In this document: piece after piece, positions 32,200 to 44,841 of the stretch | How the letters are laid out: the number at the start of each line of letters is the position of its first letter | How positions within the stretch are numbered: the stretch's first letter is position 1 | Source of the DNA: Cellulomonas sp. KH9 | GTDB taxonomy: Bacteria > Actinomycetota > Actinomycetes > Actinomycetales > Cellulomonadaceae | Reading direction: 5' to 3' | Length of the DNA stretch: 64,000 nt | Assembly (NCBI RefSeq): GCF_900114185.1 | Contig: NZ_FOSE01000001.1 | Location: 1,017,749 to 1,081,748, forward strand | Position numbers and translations under genes: made by a program | The notes under the pieces: model-generated | Told to the model about the DNA's origin: nothing | Databases searched by the model: none | Seen by the model: only the letters and a program-made list of their open reading frames with translations

Positions 32200-33501
32200 G
32201 TGGACGGAACGACCGATGACGCAGACGTCATCGTCGTCGGCGCCGGTCCGGCCGGCGCCTCCGCGGCGTACCACTGCGCCGCCGCCGGGCTCGACGTCCT
32301 GCTGCTGGAGAAGGCGACCTTCCCGCGCGACAAGATCTGCGGCGACGGCCTGACGCCCCGCGCGGTGGCCGAGCTCGTCCGCATGGGTGTGCCGATCCGC
32401 GAGCAGGACGGCTGGATCCGCAACAAGGGCCTGCGCGTGATCGGCGGCGGGCACCGCCTCGAGCTGCCGTGGCCCGAGCTCTCGAGCTACCCGTCCTACG
32501 GCCTCGCCCGGGCGCGCACGTCGTTCGACCAGATCCTCGCCGAGCACGCCCGTGCCGCCGGCGCCAAGCTCCTCGAGGGCACGTCCGTGACGGCCCCGGT
32601 GCGGGACGAGCGCACGGGGCGCGTCGTGGGCGTGCGGGCGCGGGCCGTCGGTACCGACGGTCGCCGGACGGTCGACGCGGGCGACGAGGTCACCTACCGC
32701 GCCCCCGTGGTCGTGGCCGCCGACGGCGTCTCCGCCCGGCTCGCGACCGCCGTCGGACGCACCAAGCGCGACGACCGCCCGATGGGCGTCGCCGTGCGGA
32801 CCTACTTCCGCACCCCGCGGCACCAGGACCCCTGGATGGAGTCGCACCTCGAGCTGTGGGACGGTGCGCCCGGCCGGTCCAACCTCATGCCCGGCTACGG
32901 CTGGATCTTCGCCCTCGGCGACGGCACCGCGAACGTGGGCCTGGGCTCGGTCAGCTCGACGGCCGCGGCCACCAAGGTCGACTACAAGGACCTGTTCGCC
33001 CGGTGGATGGCCAACGCGCCCGCCGAGTGGGAGTTCACCCCGGAGAACCAGACCGCACCCGTCCGCGGCGCGGCGCTGCCCATGGGCTTCAACCGCGGGC
33101 CGCTCTACGCCGACGGCCTGCTGCTCGCCGGTGACGCGGCCGGCATGGTCAGCCCGTTCAACGGCGAGGGCATCGCCTACGGCCTGCAGGCCGGGCGCGT
33201 CGCGGCCGACGCCATCGCGCAAGGGCTGGCGCGCGGGTCCGCCGCCGGTCGTGAGCGGTCCCTCGCGACGTACCAGCAGCGCATGAAGGACGACCTGGGC
33301 GGGTACTACACGCTCGGTCGGATCTTCGTGCGACTCATCGAGCACCCGCAGGTGATGCACGTGTGCACGCGGTACGGTCTGCCCCGGCCGCTGCTGATGA
33401 AGTTCGTGCTCAAGCTGCTGGCCGACTGCTACGAACCGCGAGGGGGCGACGTCGTGGACCGCGTCATCGCCGGACTCGCCCGGTTGGCGCCCGATGCCTG
33501 A
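32200..33501 (+). CDS. menJ: Geranylgeranyl reductase family FAD enzyme, MenJ-like
   Basis: This protein of about 433 residues has the FAD-binding GAGPAGASAAYHC (residues 14-26), FPRDKICGDGLTPRAV, and the second FAD motif LLAGDAAGMVSPFNGEGIAYG. These are typical of geranylgeranyl reductases that saturate isoprene units. In actinobacteria, MenJ partially saturates the menaquinone tail, consistent with MK-9(H4)-type quinones known from Cellulomonas. It is the first gene before nuoA, separated by 75 bp, and probably heads the nuo transcript. The start is uncertain: GTG codons at 32170, 32191 and 32200 are in frame. The last is chosen by similarity to the N-terminus of mycobacterial MenJ. Confidence 0.88.
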   Translation: MDGTTDDADVIVVGAGPAGASAAYHCAAAGLDVLLLEKATFPRDKICGDGLTPRAVAELVRMGVPIREQDGWIRNKGLRVIGGGHRLELPWPELSSYPSYGLARARTSFDQILAEHARAAGAKLLEGTSVTAPVRDERTGRVVGVRARAVGTDGRRTVDAGDEVTYRAPVVVAADGVSARLATAVGRTKRDDRPMGVAVRTYFRTPRHQDPWMESHLELWDGAPGRSNLMPGYGWIFALGDGTANVGLGSVSSTAAATKVDYKDLFARWMANAPAEWEFTPENQTAPVRGAALPMGFNRGPLYADGLLLAGDAAGMVSPFNGEGIAYGLQAGRVAADAIAQGLARGSAAGRERSLATYQQRMKDDLGGYYTLGRIFVRLIEHPQVMHVCTRYGLPRPLLMKFVLKLLADCYEPRGGDVVDRVIAGLARLAPDA

Positions 33502-33576
33502 CGCACCCGGCACCACGCCCCGCACCCGCACCGCCCGGACCACCGGCCCGGCGTCGTCGACGAGGAGGACCGCTCG

Positions 33577-33939
33577 ATGAGCAACCCGTACATCCCGCTC
33601 CTGGTGATGATCGGGATCGCGGCCGTCCTCGCCCTGGGTGGTGTCGGCGCGAGCGCGATCCTCGGACCCAAGCGCTACAACCGCGCCAAGCTCGAGGCGT
33701 ACGAGTGCGGCATCGAGCCGACGCCCCACGCCATCGGCGGCGGGCGCTTCCCGATCAAGTACTACCTGGTCGCGATGACCTTCATCATCTTCGACATCGA
33801 GGTCGTCTTCCTCTACCCGTGGGCCGTCGGCTTCACGGAGCTCGCGACGTACGGCCTCGTGGCCATGATGGCGTTCCTGCTGATCATCACGGTGCCGTTC
33901 GTCTACGAGTGGAAGCGCGGCGGTCTGGAGTGGGACTGA
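33577..33939 (+). CDS. nuoA: NADH-quinone oxidoreductase subunit A
   Basis: This 120-residue membrane subunit of complex I has three helices (about residues 6-29, 63-84 and 90-111) and the conserved loop KLEAYECGIEP. The Cys in that loop gates access near the quinone site in homologues. AFDIEVVF-type sequence appears here as FIIFDIEVVFLYPWAV. GAGGAGGA precedes the ATG at 33577. It is the first of fourteen nuo genes, all in one direction. Together they form a proton-pumping NADH:menaquinone reductase in the cytoplasmic membrane. Confidence 0.96.
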   Translation: MSNPYIPLLVMIGIAAVLALGGVGASAILGPKRYNRAKLEAYECGIEPTPHAIGGGRFPIKYYLVAMTFIIFDIEVVFLYPWAVGFTELATYGLVAMMAFLLIITVPFVYEWKRGGLEWD

Positions 33940-33999
33940 TGCAGCAGCGCCCCGAACCCGCCACGACGCGCAGCCGACCGACCCTGAGGAGGGGCTGAC

Positions 34000-34551
34000 A
34001 TGGGCATCGAGGAAGCGCCCTCGGGCTTCCTGCTGACGACGGTCGAGGACCTCGTCGGCTACTTCCGCAAGGCATCGCTGTGGCCCGTGACGTTCGGGCT
34101 CGCGTGCTGCGCGATCGAGATGATGGCCGCCGGCACCAGCCGGTACGACATCTCGCGCCTCGGCATGGAGGTCTTCCGTGCCTCCCCGCGCCAGTCCGAC
34201 CTCATGATCGTCGCCGGTCGGGTCAGCCAGAAGATGGCTCCCGTGGTGCGGCAGGTCTACGACCAGATGGCCGGGCCCAAGTGGGTGCTGTCGATGGGCG
34301 TCTGCGCGTCCTCCGGCGGCATGTTCAACAACTACGCGATCGTGCAGGGCGTCGACCACATCGTCCCGGTCGACATCTACCTGCCCGGTTGTCCTCCGCG
34401 CCCCGAGATGCTGCTGCACGCGATCCTCGCGCTGCACCAGCAGATCCAGGACGAGCCCCTCGGCGTCAACCGCCAGGAGGCCGCCCGCAAGGCGCAGGAG
34501 GCCGCGATGGCCGCGACCCCGACGTCGCACATGACGGGACTGCTGCGATGA
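34000..34551 (+). CDS. nuoB: NADH-quinone oxidoreductase subunit B
   Basis: This 183-residue subunit holds the terminal iron-sulfur cluster N2. All four ligands are visible: C36 and C37 ([10 protein letters not shown]), C102 (GVCASSGG) and C131 ([10 protein letters not shown]). It passes electrons to quinone at the junction of the peripheral and membrane arms. A GAGGAGG site lies before the ATG at 34000. The stop overlaps the nuoC start by 4 bp. The 60-bp gap after nuoA is the second largest within the operon's front part and holds no gene. Confidence 0.97.
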   Translation: MGIEEAPSGFLLTTVEDLVGYFRKASLWPVTFGLACCAIEMMAAGTSRYDISRLGMEVFRASPRQSDLMIVAGRVSQKMAPVVRQVYDQMAGPKWVLSMGVCASSGGMFNNYAIVQGVDHIVPVDIYLPGCPPRPEMLLHAILALHQQIQDEPLGVNRQEAARKAQEAAMAATPTSHMTGLLR

Positions 34552-35498
34552 GCGACGAGCGCACGACGCCCGCCGGGGGCACCCCCGAGGGCACCGACCC
34601 GACGACGGGCACCAAGCCCGAGGCGGTGTCGAGCCCGCGCGAGGACGCCACGTCCCCGACGGCCGACCGTCCTACCGAGGGCACGAAGCCGACGGCCGAG
34701 AAGGCGGACGCGTCCGCGGCGGTCAAGCCGGGCGAGCCCGCCCCCGCCGGGACGCAGCGCACCAGCGCTGCGGCCCTCGAGGCCGGCTCCCAGAACCTGC
34801 CCGCGGGCCCCGACCCGACCACCGCACCGCGCACACCGCTGGACATCGTCGACGTCCGCACCGGCATGTTCGGCGTGAGCGGCACCGGCGACACGTCCGG
34901 CTACGGCGGCCTCGTGCGGACCGTGGCGATGCCCGGCCCGAGCGAGCGGCCCTACGGCGGCTGGTTCGACGAGGTCGTCGACGTGCTGGCCGAGGTGCTC
35001 GACGAGTCGGGCACCGGCTACGCGGCCGCGGTCGAGTCGGTGGTCGTCGACCGGGGCGAGCTCACGCTGAACATCGCGCGCGAGCACCTCGTCGAGGTCG
35101 CGCAGGCGCTGCGTGACGACCCGGACCTGCGCTTCGAGCTGTCGCTCGGGGTGTCGGGCGTGCACTTCCCGCACGACGCGGGACGTGAGCTGCACGCCGT
35201 CTACCACGTGGTGTCGGTGACCCACGGGCGACGGCTGCGGCTCGAGGTCGCGGTCGCCGAGGGCGACCCGCACATCCCCTCGACCACGGCGGTGTACCCC
35301 GCCAACGACTGGCACGAGCGCGAGACCTGGGACTTCTTCGGGATCGTGTTCGACGGCCACCCGGGCCTGGCGCGGATCGAGATGCCCGACGACTGGCCGG
35401 GCCACCCCCAGCGCAAGGACTACCCCCTCGGCGGCATCCCGGTCGAGTACAAGGGCGCCACCGTGCCGCCCCCGGACCAGCGGAGGTCGTACAGCTGA
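34548..35498 (+). CDS. nuoC: NADH-quinone oxidoreductase subunit C, with long N-terminal extension
   Basis: This 316-residue subunit has a C-terminal NuoC core (about residues 130-300), including [32 protein letters not shown] and RKDYPLGG. The first 100 residues or so are Thr/Pro/Lys/Glu/Ala-rich, contain repeated GTK/PTxG-like segments and look disordered. E. coli-type NuoC cores are nearer 200 residues. NuoC helps form the peripheral arm near NuoD. It is separate from nuoD, unlike the fused NuoCD of E. coli. Start and stop overlap its neighbours. Confidence 0.94.
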   Translation: MSDERTTPAGGTPEGTDPTTGTKPEAVSSPREDATSPTADRPTEGTKPTAEKADASAAVKPGEPAPAGTQRTSAAALEAGSQNLPAGPDPTTAPRTPLDIVDVRTGMFGVSGTGDTSGYGGLVRTVAMPGPSERPYGGWFDEVVDVLAEVLDESGTGYAAAVESVVVDRGELTLNIAREHLVEVAQALRDDPDLRFELSLGVSGVHFPHDAGRELHAVYHVVSVTHGRRLRLEVAVAEGDPHIPSTTAVYPANDWHERETWDFFGIVFDGHPGLARIEMPDDWPGHPQRKDYPLGGIPVEYKGATVPPPDQRRSYS

Positions 35499-36850
35499 TG
35501 ACCGCCCCCACGTCGCAGACCCCCCACGCGACCCGTCACGTGCCGCTGTCCGAGACCGAGGGCGTGCCCTCGTTCGAGGCCTCCGGCGGCGACTGGTCCG
35601 ACATCGCCGAGGAGGCCGCGCGCCTCGGCGAGGAGCGCATCGTCGTCAACATGGGCCCGCAGCACCCGTCCACCCACGGCGTGCTGCGGCTCATGCTCGA
35701 GATCGACGGCGAGACCGTCACCGAGGCCCGGGCCGGCATCGGCTACCTCCACACGGGCATCGAGAAGAACATGGAGTTCCGCACCTGGACCCAGGGCGTG
35801 ACCTTCTGCACCCGCATGGACTACGTCGCGCCGCTGTTCCAGGAGGCCGGCTACTGCCTCGCGGTCGAGAAGCTGCTCGGCATCACGGACGACGTCCCCG
35901 AGCGGGCGTCCGTCATCCGCGTGCTGATGATGGAGCTCAACCGCATCTCGTCGCACCTGGTCTTCCTGGCCACGGGCGGCAACGAGCTGGGCGCCACGAC
36001 GATCATGATCCTGGGCTTCACGGCCCGCGAGGAGATCCTCAAGATCTTCGAGATGATCTCCGGCCTGCGCATGAACCACGCGTACATCCGCCCCGGCGGT
36101 GTCGCGCAGGACGTGCCCCCGGGCGCGATCGACTCGGTCCGCGAGGCGCTGGGCAAGGTCCGGGGCTACATGCGTCAGCTCGAGGACCTCATGCTGGCCA
36201 ACCCGATCCTGCAGGCGCGCATGAAGGACGTCGGCGTGCTGAGCCTGGCGGCCTGCATGTCGCTCGGTGTCACCGGGCCGCTGCTGCGCGCCACCGGCCT
36301 GCCGTACGACGTGCGCAAGACCGACCCGTACTGCGGCTACGAGACCTACGACTTCGACGTGCCGACCAACGACACGGCCGACTCGTGGGGACGTCTGCTG
36401 GTGCGGATCGAGGAGTGCTACCAGTCGATGCGGATCGTCGAGCAGTGCCTCGAGCGGCTCGCCGAGCCGGGACCCGTCATGGTCGCGGACAAGAAGATCG
36501 CCTGGCCGGCGCAGCTGGCCATCGGCACCGACGGCATGGGCAACTCGCTGGACCACATCCGCGAGATCATGGGCACCTCGATGGAGTCCCTCATCCACCA
36601 CTTCAAGCTGGTGACCGAGGGCTTCCGCGTCCCGGCCGGGCAGGTCTTCCAGACCGTCGAGCACCCGCGCGGCGAGCTGGGCGTGCACCTCGTCTCCGAC
36701 GGCGGGACCAAGCCGTACCGGGCGCACTTCCGCGACCCGTCGTTCAACAACCTGCAGGCCGTCTCCATGATGTGCGAGGGCGGGCAGGTCGCCGACGTCG
36801 TCGTCGCCGTGGCGTCGATCGACCCGGTGCTGGGAGGGGTGGACCGCTGA
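35498..36850 (+). CDS. nuoD: NADH-quinone oxidoreductase subunit D
   Basis: This 450-residue subunit carries the quinone-site signature [22 protein letters not shown] and [12 protein letters not shown]. The Tyr of [28 protein letters not shown] helices and the final [11 protein letters not shown] are also typical. It lines the quinone pocket next to NuoB cluster N2. About 40 extra N-terminal residues precede the core. The ATG overlaps the nuoC stop, and its stop overlaps the nuoE start by one base. No truncation or frameshift is seen. Confidence 0.97.
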   Translation: MTAPTSQTPHATRHVPLSETEGVPSFEASGGDWSDIAEEAARLGEERIVVNMGPQHPSTHGVLRLMLEIDGETVTEARAGIGYLHTGIEKNMEFRTWTQGVTFCTRMDYVAPLFQEAGYCLAVEKLLGITDDVPERASVIRVLMMELNRISSHLVFLATGGNELGATTIMILGFTAREEILKIFEMISGLRMNHAYIRPGGVAQDVPPGAIDSVREALGKVRGYMRQLEDLMLANPILQARMKDVGVLSLAACMSLGVTGPLLRATGLPYDVRKTDPYCGYETYDFDVPTNDTADSWGRLLVRIEECYQSMRIVEQCLERLAEPGPVMVADKKIAWPAQLAIGTDGMGNSLDHIREIMGTSMESLIHHFKLVTEGFRVPAGQVFQTVEHPRGELGVHLVSDGGTKPYRAHFRDPSFNNLQAVSMMCEGGQVADVVVAVASIDPVLGGVDR

Positions 36851-37730
36851 TGTCCGTCGAGCACGCGGGCGCAGCAGCGCCCCACGACCACGGCCGGACC
36901 CCGGGGGAGCGGCACGCCACGGGGTACGACGACGAGACCCGCGCCCGGCTGACCGCCGACGCGCAGGAGATCATCGCCCGCTACCCGCAGGCACGCTCCG
37001 CGCTGCTGCCGATGCTGCACCTGGTGCAGTCGGAGGACGGCTACGTCAGCCCGCGGGGCATCGCGTTCTGCGCGGCGACCCTCGGCATCTCGACCGCCGA
37101 GGTGTCGGCCGTCGCGACGTTCTACACGCAGTACAAGCGCCACCCCAACGGCACCTACACCGTGGGCGTGTGCACCAACACGCTGTGCGCGGTCATGGGC
37201 GGCGACGCGATCTGGGAGGAGCTCAGCGAGCACCTCGGGATCGGGCACGACGAGACCACGGACGACGGCGCGATCACGCTCGAGCGCATCGAGTGCAACG
37301 CGGCCTGCGACTACGCGCCCGTGGTGATGGTCAACTGGGAGTTCTTCGACAACCAGACCCCGGCCTCGGCGGTCGAGGTCGTCGACAAGCTGGTCGAGGG
37401 TGCGCCGGTGGCGCCGACCCGCGGCGCGTCGTCGGTCTGCACGTTCAAGCAGATGAGCCGCGTGCTGGCCGGCTTCCCGGACGGCCGCGCCGACGAGGGC
37501 GTGGGCGCCGGTGAGGCGACGCTGCGCGGCACGCTCCTGGCGAAGGAGCGCGGCTGGACGGCCCCGTCGTTCGACGCGGACGAGCGTGCCGCCGCGACGG
37601 GAGCCACGCACGGCGAGCCGGACGCGGGCGAGACGCAGTCGAGCGCCGACCGCCCGGAGACGACCCCTGCCGACGTCTCGCCGGCCGGCGAGCAGCGCAA
37701 GCAGAAGTCCGACGACGCGAAGGAGTCGTG

Positions 37731-37731
<1 letters not shown>
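36850..37731 (+). CDS. nuoE: NADH-quinone oxidoreductase subunit E, with C-terminal extension
   Basis: This 293-residue thioredoxin-like [2Fe-2S] subunit has ligands C108 and C113 (GVCTNTLC) and C149 and C153 ([10 protein letters not shown]), the N1a site. Residues 1-30 and about 210-293 are extra compared with the usual 160-190 residues. The tail is acidic and Thr/Ser/Pro-rich, ending in a Lys-rich segment. NuoE sits beside NuoF at the NADH-oxidising tip. The core looks intact. The extension resembles that on nuoC and suggests a shared tendency in this organism rather than a fusion. Confidence 0.94.
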
Positions 37732-39061
<1,330 letters not shown>

Positions 39062-39065
<4 letters not shown>

Positions 39066-41734
39066 CGATCACGACCCCTCGGGGTACGCAGACGACGCCG
39101 CTGGTGCCGGCGGCACCGCCGCCCGCGCCCGCCGAGCCGTCGGACACCGTCACGTTCAGCGTCGACGGGATCGAGACGACCGTGCCGAAGGGCACGCTCG
39201 TCATCCGGGCCGCCGAGGAGCTGGGGATCCAGATCCCGCGGTTCTGCGACCACCCGCTGCTGGCACCCGCCGGCGCCTGCCGCCAGTGCCTCGTCGAGGT
39301 GTGGGCGCCCGGGCGCGACGGCAACCTGGCGAAGATGCCGAAGCCGCAGGCCTCCTGCACGCTGCAGGCCACGCCGGGCATGCAGGTCAAGACGCAGCAC
39401 ACGTCGCCCGAGGCCGACAAGGCCCAGCACGGCGTCATGGAGCTGCTGCTCATCAACCACCCGCTCGACTGCCCCGTCTGCGACAAGGGCGGCGAGTGCC
39501 CCCTGCAGAACCAGGCGATGAGCAACGGCCGGGCAGCGACCCGGTTCGTCGACGTCAAGCGGACCTTCCCCAAGCCGATCGCGGTGTCGACGCAGGTGCT
39601 GCTCGACCGTGAGCGGTGCGTGCTCTGCCAGCGCTGCACCCGGTTCTCCGAGGAGATCGCCGGCGACGTCTGGATCGACCTGCAGAAGCGCGGCGCGCAG
39701 CAGCAGATCGGCACGTTCGACACCGAGGTGCTCGGTTTCGCGGGCGACGTCCCGGTCGGCGCCTCGACGCTCGACACCAGCGGACGCCCCTTCGCGTCCT
39801 ACTTCTCCGGCAACACGGTGCAGATCTGCCCGGTCGGTGCCCTGACGTCGGCGGCGTACCGGTTCCGCTCGCGGCCGTTCGACCTCGTGTCGGTGCCGTC
39901 GATCGCGGAGCACGACGCCAACGGGTCCGCGATCCGGGTGGACCACCGCCGCGGCGTGGTGCTGCGCCGCCTGGCGGGCGACGACCCGGCCGTGAACCAG
40001 GAGTGGATCAGCGACAAGGACCGCTTCGCGTTCCACTGGCAGTCGGCACCGGACCGCGTCACGACGCCGCTGGTGCGCCGCCGGCTCCCGGACGGGACGC
40101 GCGGCGAGCTCGAGCCGTGCTCGTGGACCGAGGCGCTGGACACCGCGGCGGCCGGCCTGCAGGCCGCGCTCGGCGCGGACGGGTCCGGCGTCGGTGTGCT
40201 GCCCGGCGGCCGCCTCACGCTCGAGGACGCCTACGCGTACGCCAAGCTCGCCCGGGTGGTGCTCGGCACCAACGACGTCGACCACCGCGCCCGGCCGCAC
40301 TCGGCGGAGGAGACCGCGTTCCTCGGTCACCACGTCGCGGGCCGCACGCTGCAGGTGACGTTCGGCGACCTGGTCGCCGCACCGGGCGTGCTGTGCGTCG
40401 CGTACGAGCCCGAGGAGGAGGGCGGCATCCTCTTCCTGCGGCTGCGGTCCTCCGTGGTCGCCGGCCGCACGCGGGTGTTCTCGGTGGCCGCGCTGGCCAG
40501 CCGGGGCCTCGAGCGGCTCGACGGCACGCTGCTCGCGGCCGCCCCGGGCACCGAGCCCGAGGTGCTCGACGCGATCGCCGCGGGTGCGCGCGACGCGCTG
40601 GGCGAGACCGCGGAGGCCCTGGCCGCCGACGGTGCCGTGATCCTCGTCGGGGAGCGCGCGGCCACCGTGCCGGGCGCCCTCACGGCCGTGCTGCGGCTCG
40701 CCGAGCGCACGGGGGCCCGTGTCGCGTGGATCCCGCGCCGTGCGGGCGAGCGCGGGGCGATCGAGGCGGGCACGCTGCCCACGCTGCTGCCCGGCGGGCG
40801 TCCCGTCGCCGACGCCTCCGCTCGGGTCGACCTCGCCGCGGTCTGGGGCGTGGACGACCTGCCCGCGACACCCGGCCGCAGCGCCGACGAGATCCTGGCC
40901 GCCGCGGCCGACGGTCGCCTGGGCGCGCTCGTCGTCGGCGGGGTGGACCCCGCGGACCACGCGGACCCGGCGCTGGCCCGTGCCGCGCTCGACGCGGTGC
41001 CGTTCCTGGTCTCCCTCGAGGTCCGCCGCAGCGAGGTCACCGACCGCGCCGACGTGGTGCTGCCCGTGGCCCCGCCGGTCGAGAAGCCCGGCACCTTCGT
41101 CACGTGGGAGGGGCGCCCGAGGCCGTTCGCGCAGGCGCTGACGACCACGCAGCTCTCGGACTTCCGGGTGCTGGACCGCCTCGCGGACGCGCTCGGCGCG
41201 GACCTCGGGCTGCGGTCGGTCGCGGACGTCCACGGCGAGCTCGACCAGCTCGGCGGCTGGGACGGCGTGCGCGTCGACGCCCCGTCGACCGCACCCGCCG
41301 AGCCGCCCGCGGTGCCCCCGGGCCACGCGGTGCTCGCGACGTGGCACCAGCTGCTCGACGCCGGCCGGCTGCAGGACGGTGAGCCGTACCTCGCCGGCAC
41401 GGCCAAGCGGTCGGTCGCGCGCATGTCGGCGGCCACGGCGGCGGCCGCGGGCCTGGCGGACGGCGACGAGGTCGCCGTCAGCACCGACCGCGGCACGGTC
41501 ACCGCGCCCGTGCAGGTCACGGACATGGCCGACCACGTGGTCTGGTTGCCGACCAACCCCCGGGGCGGTGCCGTGCGCGACCTGCTCGGTGCGGTCGGCG
41601 GGACCGTGGTCCGGCTCGAGCGCGTCGGACGGTCGGACCACCCCGAGGTGACGGCGCACGCCGCATCCGGGCTCACGGGCGAGGCCGCGGAGGCCGTCGC
41701 CGGCGTCCGCGTGGACGAGGAGGAGCGGGCATGA
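39062..41734 (+). CDS. nuoG: NADH-quinone oxidoreductase subunit G
   Basis: This 890-residue subunit has an N-terminal ferredoxin domain with C62, C73, C76 and C99, the His/Cys cluster N5 region (H133, C137, C140, C146), and a [4Fe-4S] site starting C186-VLCQRC and ending QICPVGAL. A molybdopterin-oxidoreductase-like domain without evident cofactor function fills the rest. It wires electrons from NuoF towards NuoI. A Pro-rich segment of about 30 residues precedes the ferredoxin domain. The start overlaps the nuoF stop and the end overlaps the nuoH start. Confidence 0.96.
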
Positions 41735-43098
41735 GCGTACTGCCCATGGCGCTGGCGTCAGCCGTCGGCGACGGTGCGGTCGCCCCGGTGACGGCGGACT
41801 TCAGCCAGGACGTGTTCTGGGTGTGGCTGGTCAAGGCCGTCGGGATCATCGTCTTCCTGCTGACGAGCGTCCTCATCGCCATCTGGTTCGAGCGCCGCGT
41901 CGTGGGACGCATGCAGCTGCGGCCGGGGCCGAACGTGCACGGGCCGCTGGGCCTGCTGCAGTCGCTCGCCGACGCGATGAAGCTCCTGGTCAAGGAGGAC
42001 GTCACCGTCAAGGCGGCGGACAAGTTCGTCTACATCCTCGCGCCGATGATCGCGGTGCTGTGCTCGCTGCTCGTGTACGCGGTCATCCCGTTCGGGCCCG
42101 AGGTCAGCATCTTCGGCGTCGTCACCCCGCTGCAGCTGACCGACTTCTCGGTGGCCGTGCTGTACATCCTGGCCTGCGCCGCGGTCGGCGTGTACGGCAT
42201 CGTGCTCGGTGGCTGGTCCTCGAACTCGACCTACCCGCTGCTCGGTGGCGTGCGGTCCACGGCCCAGGTCATCTCCTACGAGCTGGCGATGGGCCTGTCC
42301 CTGGTCAGCGTGTTCATCATGGCCGGGTCCATGTCGACGTCGCAGATCGTCGACTCCCAGACGCAGATCTGGTGGTTCCTGCCGCTCCTGCCGGCGTTCG
42401 TCATCTACGTCATCTCCATGGTCGGCGAGACCAACCGCCTGCCGTTCGACCTCCCCGAGGCCGAGGGCGAGCTCGTCGGTGGCTACACCACCGAGTACTC
42501 GTCGATGAAGTTCGCGTGGTTCTTCCTGGCCGAGTACATCAACATGCTCAACGTCTCGGCCGTGGCCACCACGCTGTTCTTCGGTGGCTGGCGCGCCCCC
42601 TGGCCGCTGTCGGCCATCAACGACGGCATGTTCAACACCGGCTGGTGGCCGTTCCTGTGGTTCGTCGCCAAGGTCTGGCTGTTCATGTTCCTGTTCGTCT
42701 GGATCCGCGGCTCCGTGCTCCGGTTCCGGTACGACCAGTTCATGAAGATCGGCTGGAAGGTGCTCATCCCGGCCGCGCTGGCCTGGGTGGTCTGCGTGAC
42801 GTTCGTGCAGGCCGCGCGCCGGCTGTGGGACGTCGACCTGCGCACCCTGCTGTTCGTCCTCGCGGGCCTCGTGCTGGTGGGCCTGGTCATCTCGTTCCTG
42901 GTGCCGGACAAGCGGCGGGAGCCAACGCCCCGGCCGACCGGCCCGCAGGAGATCGACCCCTTCGCGGACGGCTACCCGGTGCCGCCGCTGCCGGGGCAGG
43001 TGCTGCCGCCGTCCCCGCGCGCGCAGCGACGCCTGGCCGCGACCGACACCGGCGACACGTCCGGACCCGAGACCCCGTTGGAGGTGCGCGGTGGCTGA
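41731..43098 (+). CDS. nuoH: NADH-quinone oxidoreductase subunit H
   Basis: This 455-residue membrane subunit of about eight helices connects the two arms and helps form the quinone channel. Signatures are the [23 protein letters not shown] loop, [21 protein letters not shown], and [20 protein letters not shown]-terminal Pro-rich tail of about 65 residues follows the last helix. The typical length is about 325-410, so the tail is additional. The ATG overlaps the nuoG stop by 4 bp. Its end overlaps the nuoI start by 8 bp. Confidence 0.96.
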   Translation: MSVLPMALASAVGDGAVAPVTADFSQDVFWVWLVKAVGIIVFLLTSVLIAIWFERRVVGRMQLRPGPNVHGPLGLLQSLADAMKLLVKEDVTVKAADKFVYILAPMIAVLCSLLVYAVIPFGPEVSIFGVVTPLQLTDFSVAVLYILACAAVGVYGIVLGGWSSNSTYPLLGGVRSTAQVISYELAMGLSLVSVFIMAGSMSTSQIVDSQTQIWWFLPLLPAFVIYVISMVGETNRLPFDLPEAEGELVGGYTTEYSSMKFAWFFLAEYINMLNVSAVATTLFFGGWRAPWPLSAINDGMFNTGWWPFLWFVAKVWLFMFLFVWIRGSVLRFRYDQFMKIGWKVLIPAALAWVVCVTFVQAARRLWDVDLRTLLFVLAGLVLVGLVISFLVPDKRREPTPRPTGPQEIDPFADGYPVPPLPGQVLPPSPRAQRRLAATDTGDTSGPETPLEVRGG

Positions 43099-43903
43099 GC
43101 AGCGCAAGAAGAAGGCGGCGCCCGGCGCGGTCCGACCGGCCGGCGGCGACGCGCAGGTGCAGCGCACCGCGCGCGGCGGCGGCGAGGTCGACCGGCCGAC
43201 CGAGGGCTACGAGTCGCTCATCGAGAAGCGCTCGGGCCTGAGCGAGCTGCTCGCACCGGTCGCCGGCTTCGGCGTCACGTTCGCGAACATGTTCAAGCCC
43301 ACCGTCACCGAGCAGTACCCGCGTGAGCAGGTGCCCACCAAGCCCCGCTACCACGGGCGGCACCAGCTCAACCGGTACCCCGACGGGCTCGAGAAGTGCA
43401 TCGGGTGCGAGCTGTGCGCGTGGGCGTGCCCCGCGGACGCGATCTACGTCGAGGGCGGGGACAACACCCCCGAGGCGCAGTTCTCGCCGGGGGAGCGGTA
43501 CGGCCGCGTCTACCAGATCAACTACCTGCGCTGCATCTTCTGCGGCCTGTGCATCGAGGCGTGCCCGACCCGGGCGCTGACGATGACCAACGAGTACGAG
43601 CTCGCCGGCCCGACCCGCCCCGGCATGATCTGGGAGAAGCAGGACCTGCTGGCCCCGCTGCGCTCGGGCCAGCTCGCGACGCCGCACCCGATGGTCGAGG
43701 GCACGACCGACACCGACTACTACCGCGGCGAGGTCACCGGCGTGACCGACGACCAGGTGGCGTGGGTCGCCGAGCACCGCCCGGACGACCCGACGCTTCC
43801 GGAGAACGCCGCGAAGGGCGCGACCGTGCCGGACCTCGGCGAGACGCGTCTCGCGCAGCGTGCGATCACGGCGGCCGCCCACCGCCAGGGAGGTGCCCGG
43901 TGA
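43091..43903 (+). CDS. nuoI: NADH-quinone oxidoreductase subunit I
   Basis: This 270-residue two-cluster ferredoxin subunit has [12 protein letters not shown] (C103, C106, C109, C113) and [12 protein letters not shown] (C148, C151, C154, C158) for clusters N6a and N6b. The first 45 residues are basic and Ala/Gly-rich, and about 85 residues follow the clusters. Both ends exceed the usual 160-180 residues of E. coli NuoI. It transfers electrons to NuoB. The GTG start overlaps nuoH by 8 bp; the stop overlaps nuoJ. Confidence 0.96.
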   Translation: MAEQRKKKAAPGAVRPAGGDAQVQRTARGGGEVDRPTEGYESLIEKRSGLSELLAPVAGFGVTFANMFKPTVTEQYPREQVPTKPRYHGRHQLNRYPDGLEKCIGCELCAWACPADAIYVEGGDNTPEAQFSPGERYGRVYQINYLRCIFCGLCIEACPTRALTMTNEYELAGPTRPGMIWEKQDLLAPLRSGQLATPHPMVEGTTDTDYYRGEVTGVTDDQVAWVAEHRPDDPTLPENAAKGATVPDLGETRLAQRAITAAAHRQGGAR

Positions 43904-44841
43904 GCCCGCTCCTGACCGTGCTGCCGGCGGCCGCCGGCGCGCTCACCGAGTCCGGCCAGACCAGCACCGCGGAGGCGGTGCTGTTCTGGACGCTCGGACC
44001 GCTCATGGTGCTCGCCGCCCTGGGCCTGCTGTTCGCCCGCAAGGCGGTGCACGCGGCCCTGGCGGTCATCTTCATCATGATCTCGCTGGCGTTCATGTAC
44101 GTCGCGCAGGGAGCCGAGTTCCTCGGGGTCGTCCAGGTGGTCGTCTACACCGGCGCCGTGATGATGCTCTTCCTGTTCGTGCTCATGCTGGTCGGTGTCG
44201 ACCGCTCGGACTCCCTGGTCGAGACGATCCGGGGCCAGCGGTGGCTCGGGGCCCTCGCGGGCCTCGGCCTGGCCGTGGTGCTCGCCGGCGTCGTCGGGCG
44301 GGCGACCTACGGTCCGCCCACGGGCCTGGCCGACGCGAACCTGCCGTCCAACCCGCAGGCCGTCGCCTACCTGATCTTCGGGCAGCACGTGCTGGCGATG
44401 GAGGTGGTCGGTGCGCTGCTGGTGACCGCCGCGCTCGGCGCGCTGGTGCTGACGCACCGCGGCCGCCTCACGCCGAAGGTCGGGCAGCGCGAGCTGGCCG
44501 AGCGCCGGCTGCGCACCGGCGGCCACCCCGTGTCGCTGCCGGCCCCGGGCGTCTACGCCCGCCACAACGCGATGGACGTCCCCGCGCTCGGCCCCGACGG
44601 CACGCCGCTGGAGAGCTCCGTCCCGCGCGTGCTGCGGGTCCGCGGCCAGGAGGCCGACGCGCGGGCGTACGCCGCGCGGATCGACCGGGTGCTCGCCGGC
44701 GGCTGGGCCGTCGGCGCGGGCACGTTCACGTCCGACGAGTCGTACCGCGGCGGGCCCGACGGCCCCGTCGAGGGTGCGGTGACCATCCGCGAGCCGCAGG
44801 CCCCGGCCGAGGACGCGACCCCCGAGGAGGACGGCCGGTGA
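43900..44841 (+). CDS. nuoJ: NADH-quinone oxidoreductase subunit J, long C-terminus
   Basis: This 313-residue membrane subunit has five hydrophobic segments within about residues 24-190, including the conserved [19 protein letters not shown] pi-bulge helix. The remaining 120 or so residues form a soluble tail ([18 protein letters not shown] onward) containing a small alpha/beta-like stretch and an acidic end. E. coli NuoJ is about 184 residues. Actinobacterial forms are longer, so the tail may be lineage-typical. The GTG start overlaps nuoI and the stop overlaps nuoK. Confidence 0.93.
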   Translation: MSPLLTVLPAAAGALTESGQTSTAEAVLFWTLGPLMVLAALGLLFARKAVHAALAVIFIMISLAFMYVAQGAEFLGVVQVVVYTGAVMMLFLFVLMLVGVDRSDSLVETIRGQRWLGALAGLGLAVVLAGVVGRATYGPPTGLADANLPSNPQAVAYLIFGQHVLAMEVVGALLVTAALGALVLTHRGRLTPKVGQRELAERRLRTGGHPVSLPAPGVYARHNAMDVPALGPDGTPLESSVPRVLRVRGQEADARAYAARIDRVLAGGWAVGAGTFTSDESYRGGPDGPVEGAVTIREPQAPAEDATPEEDGR

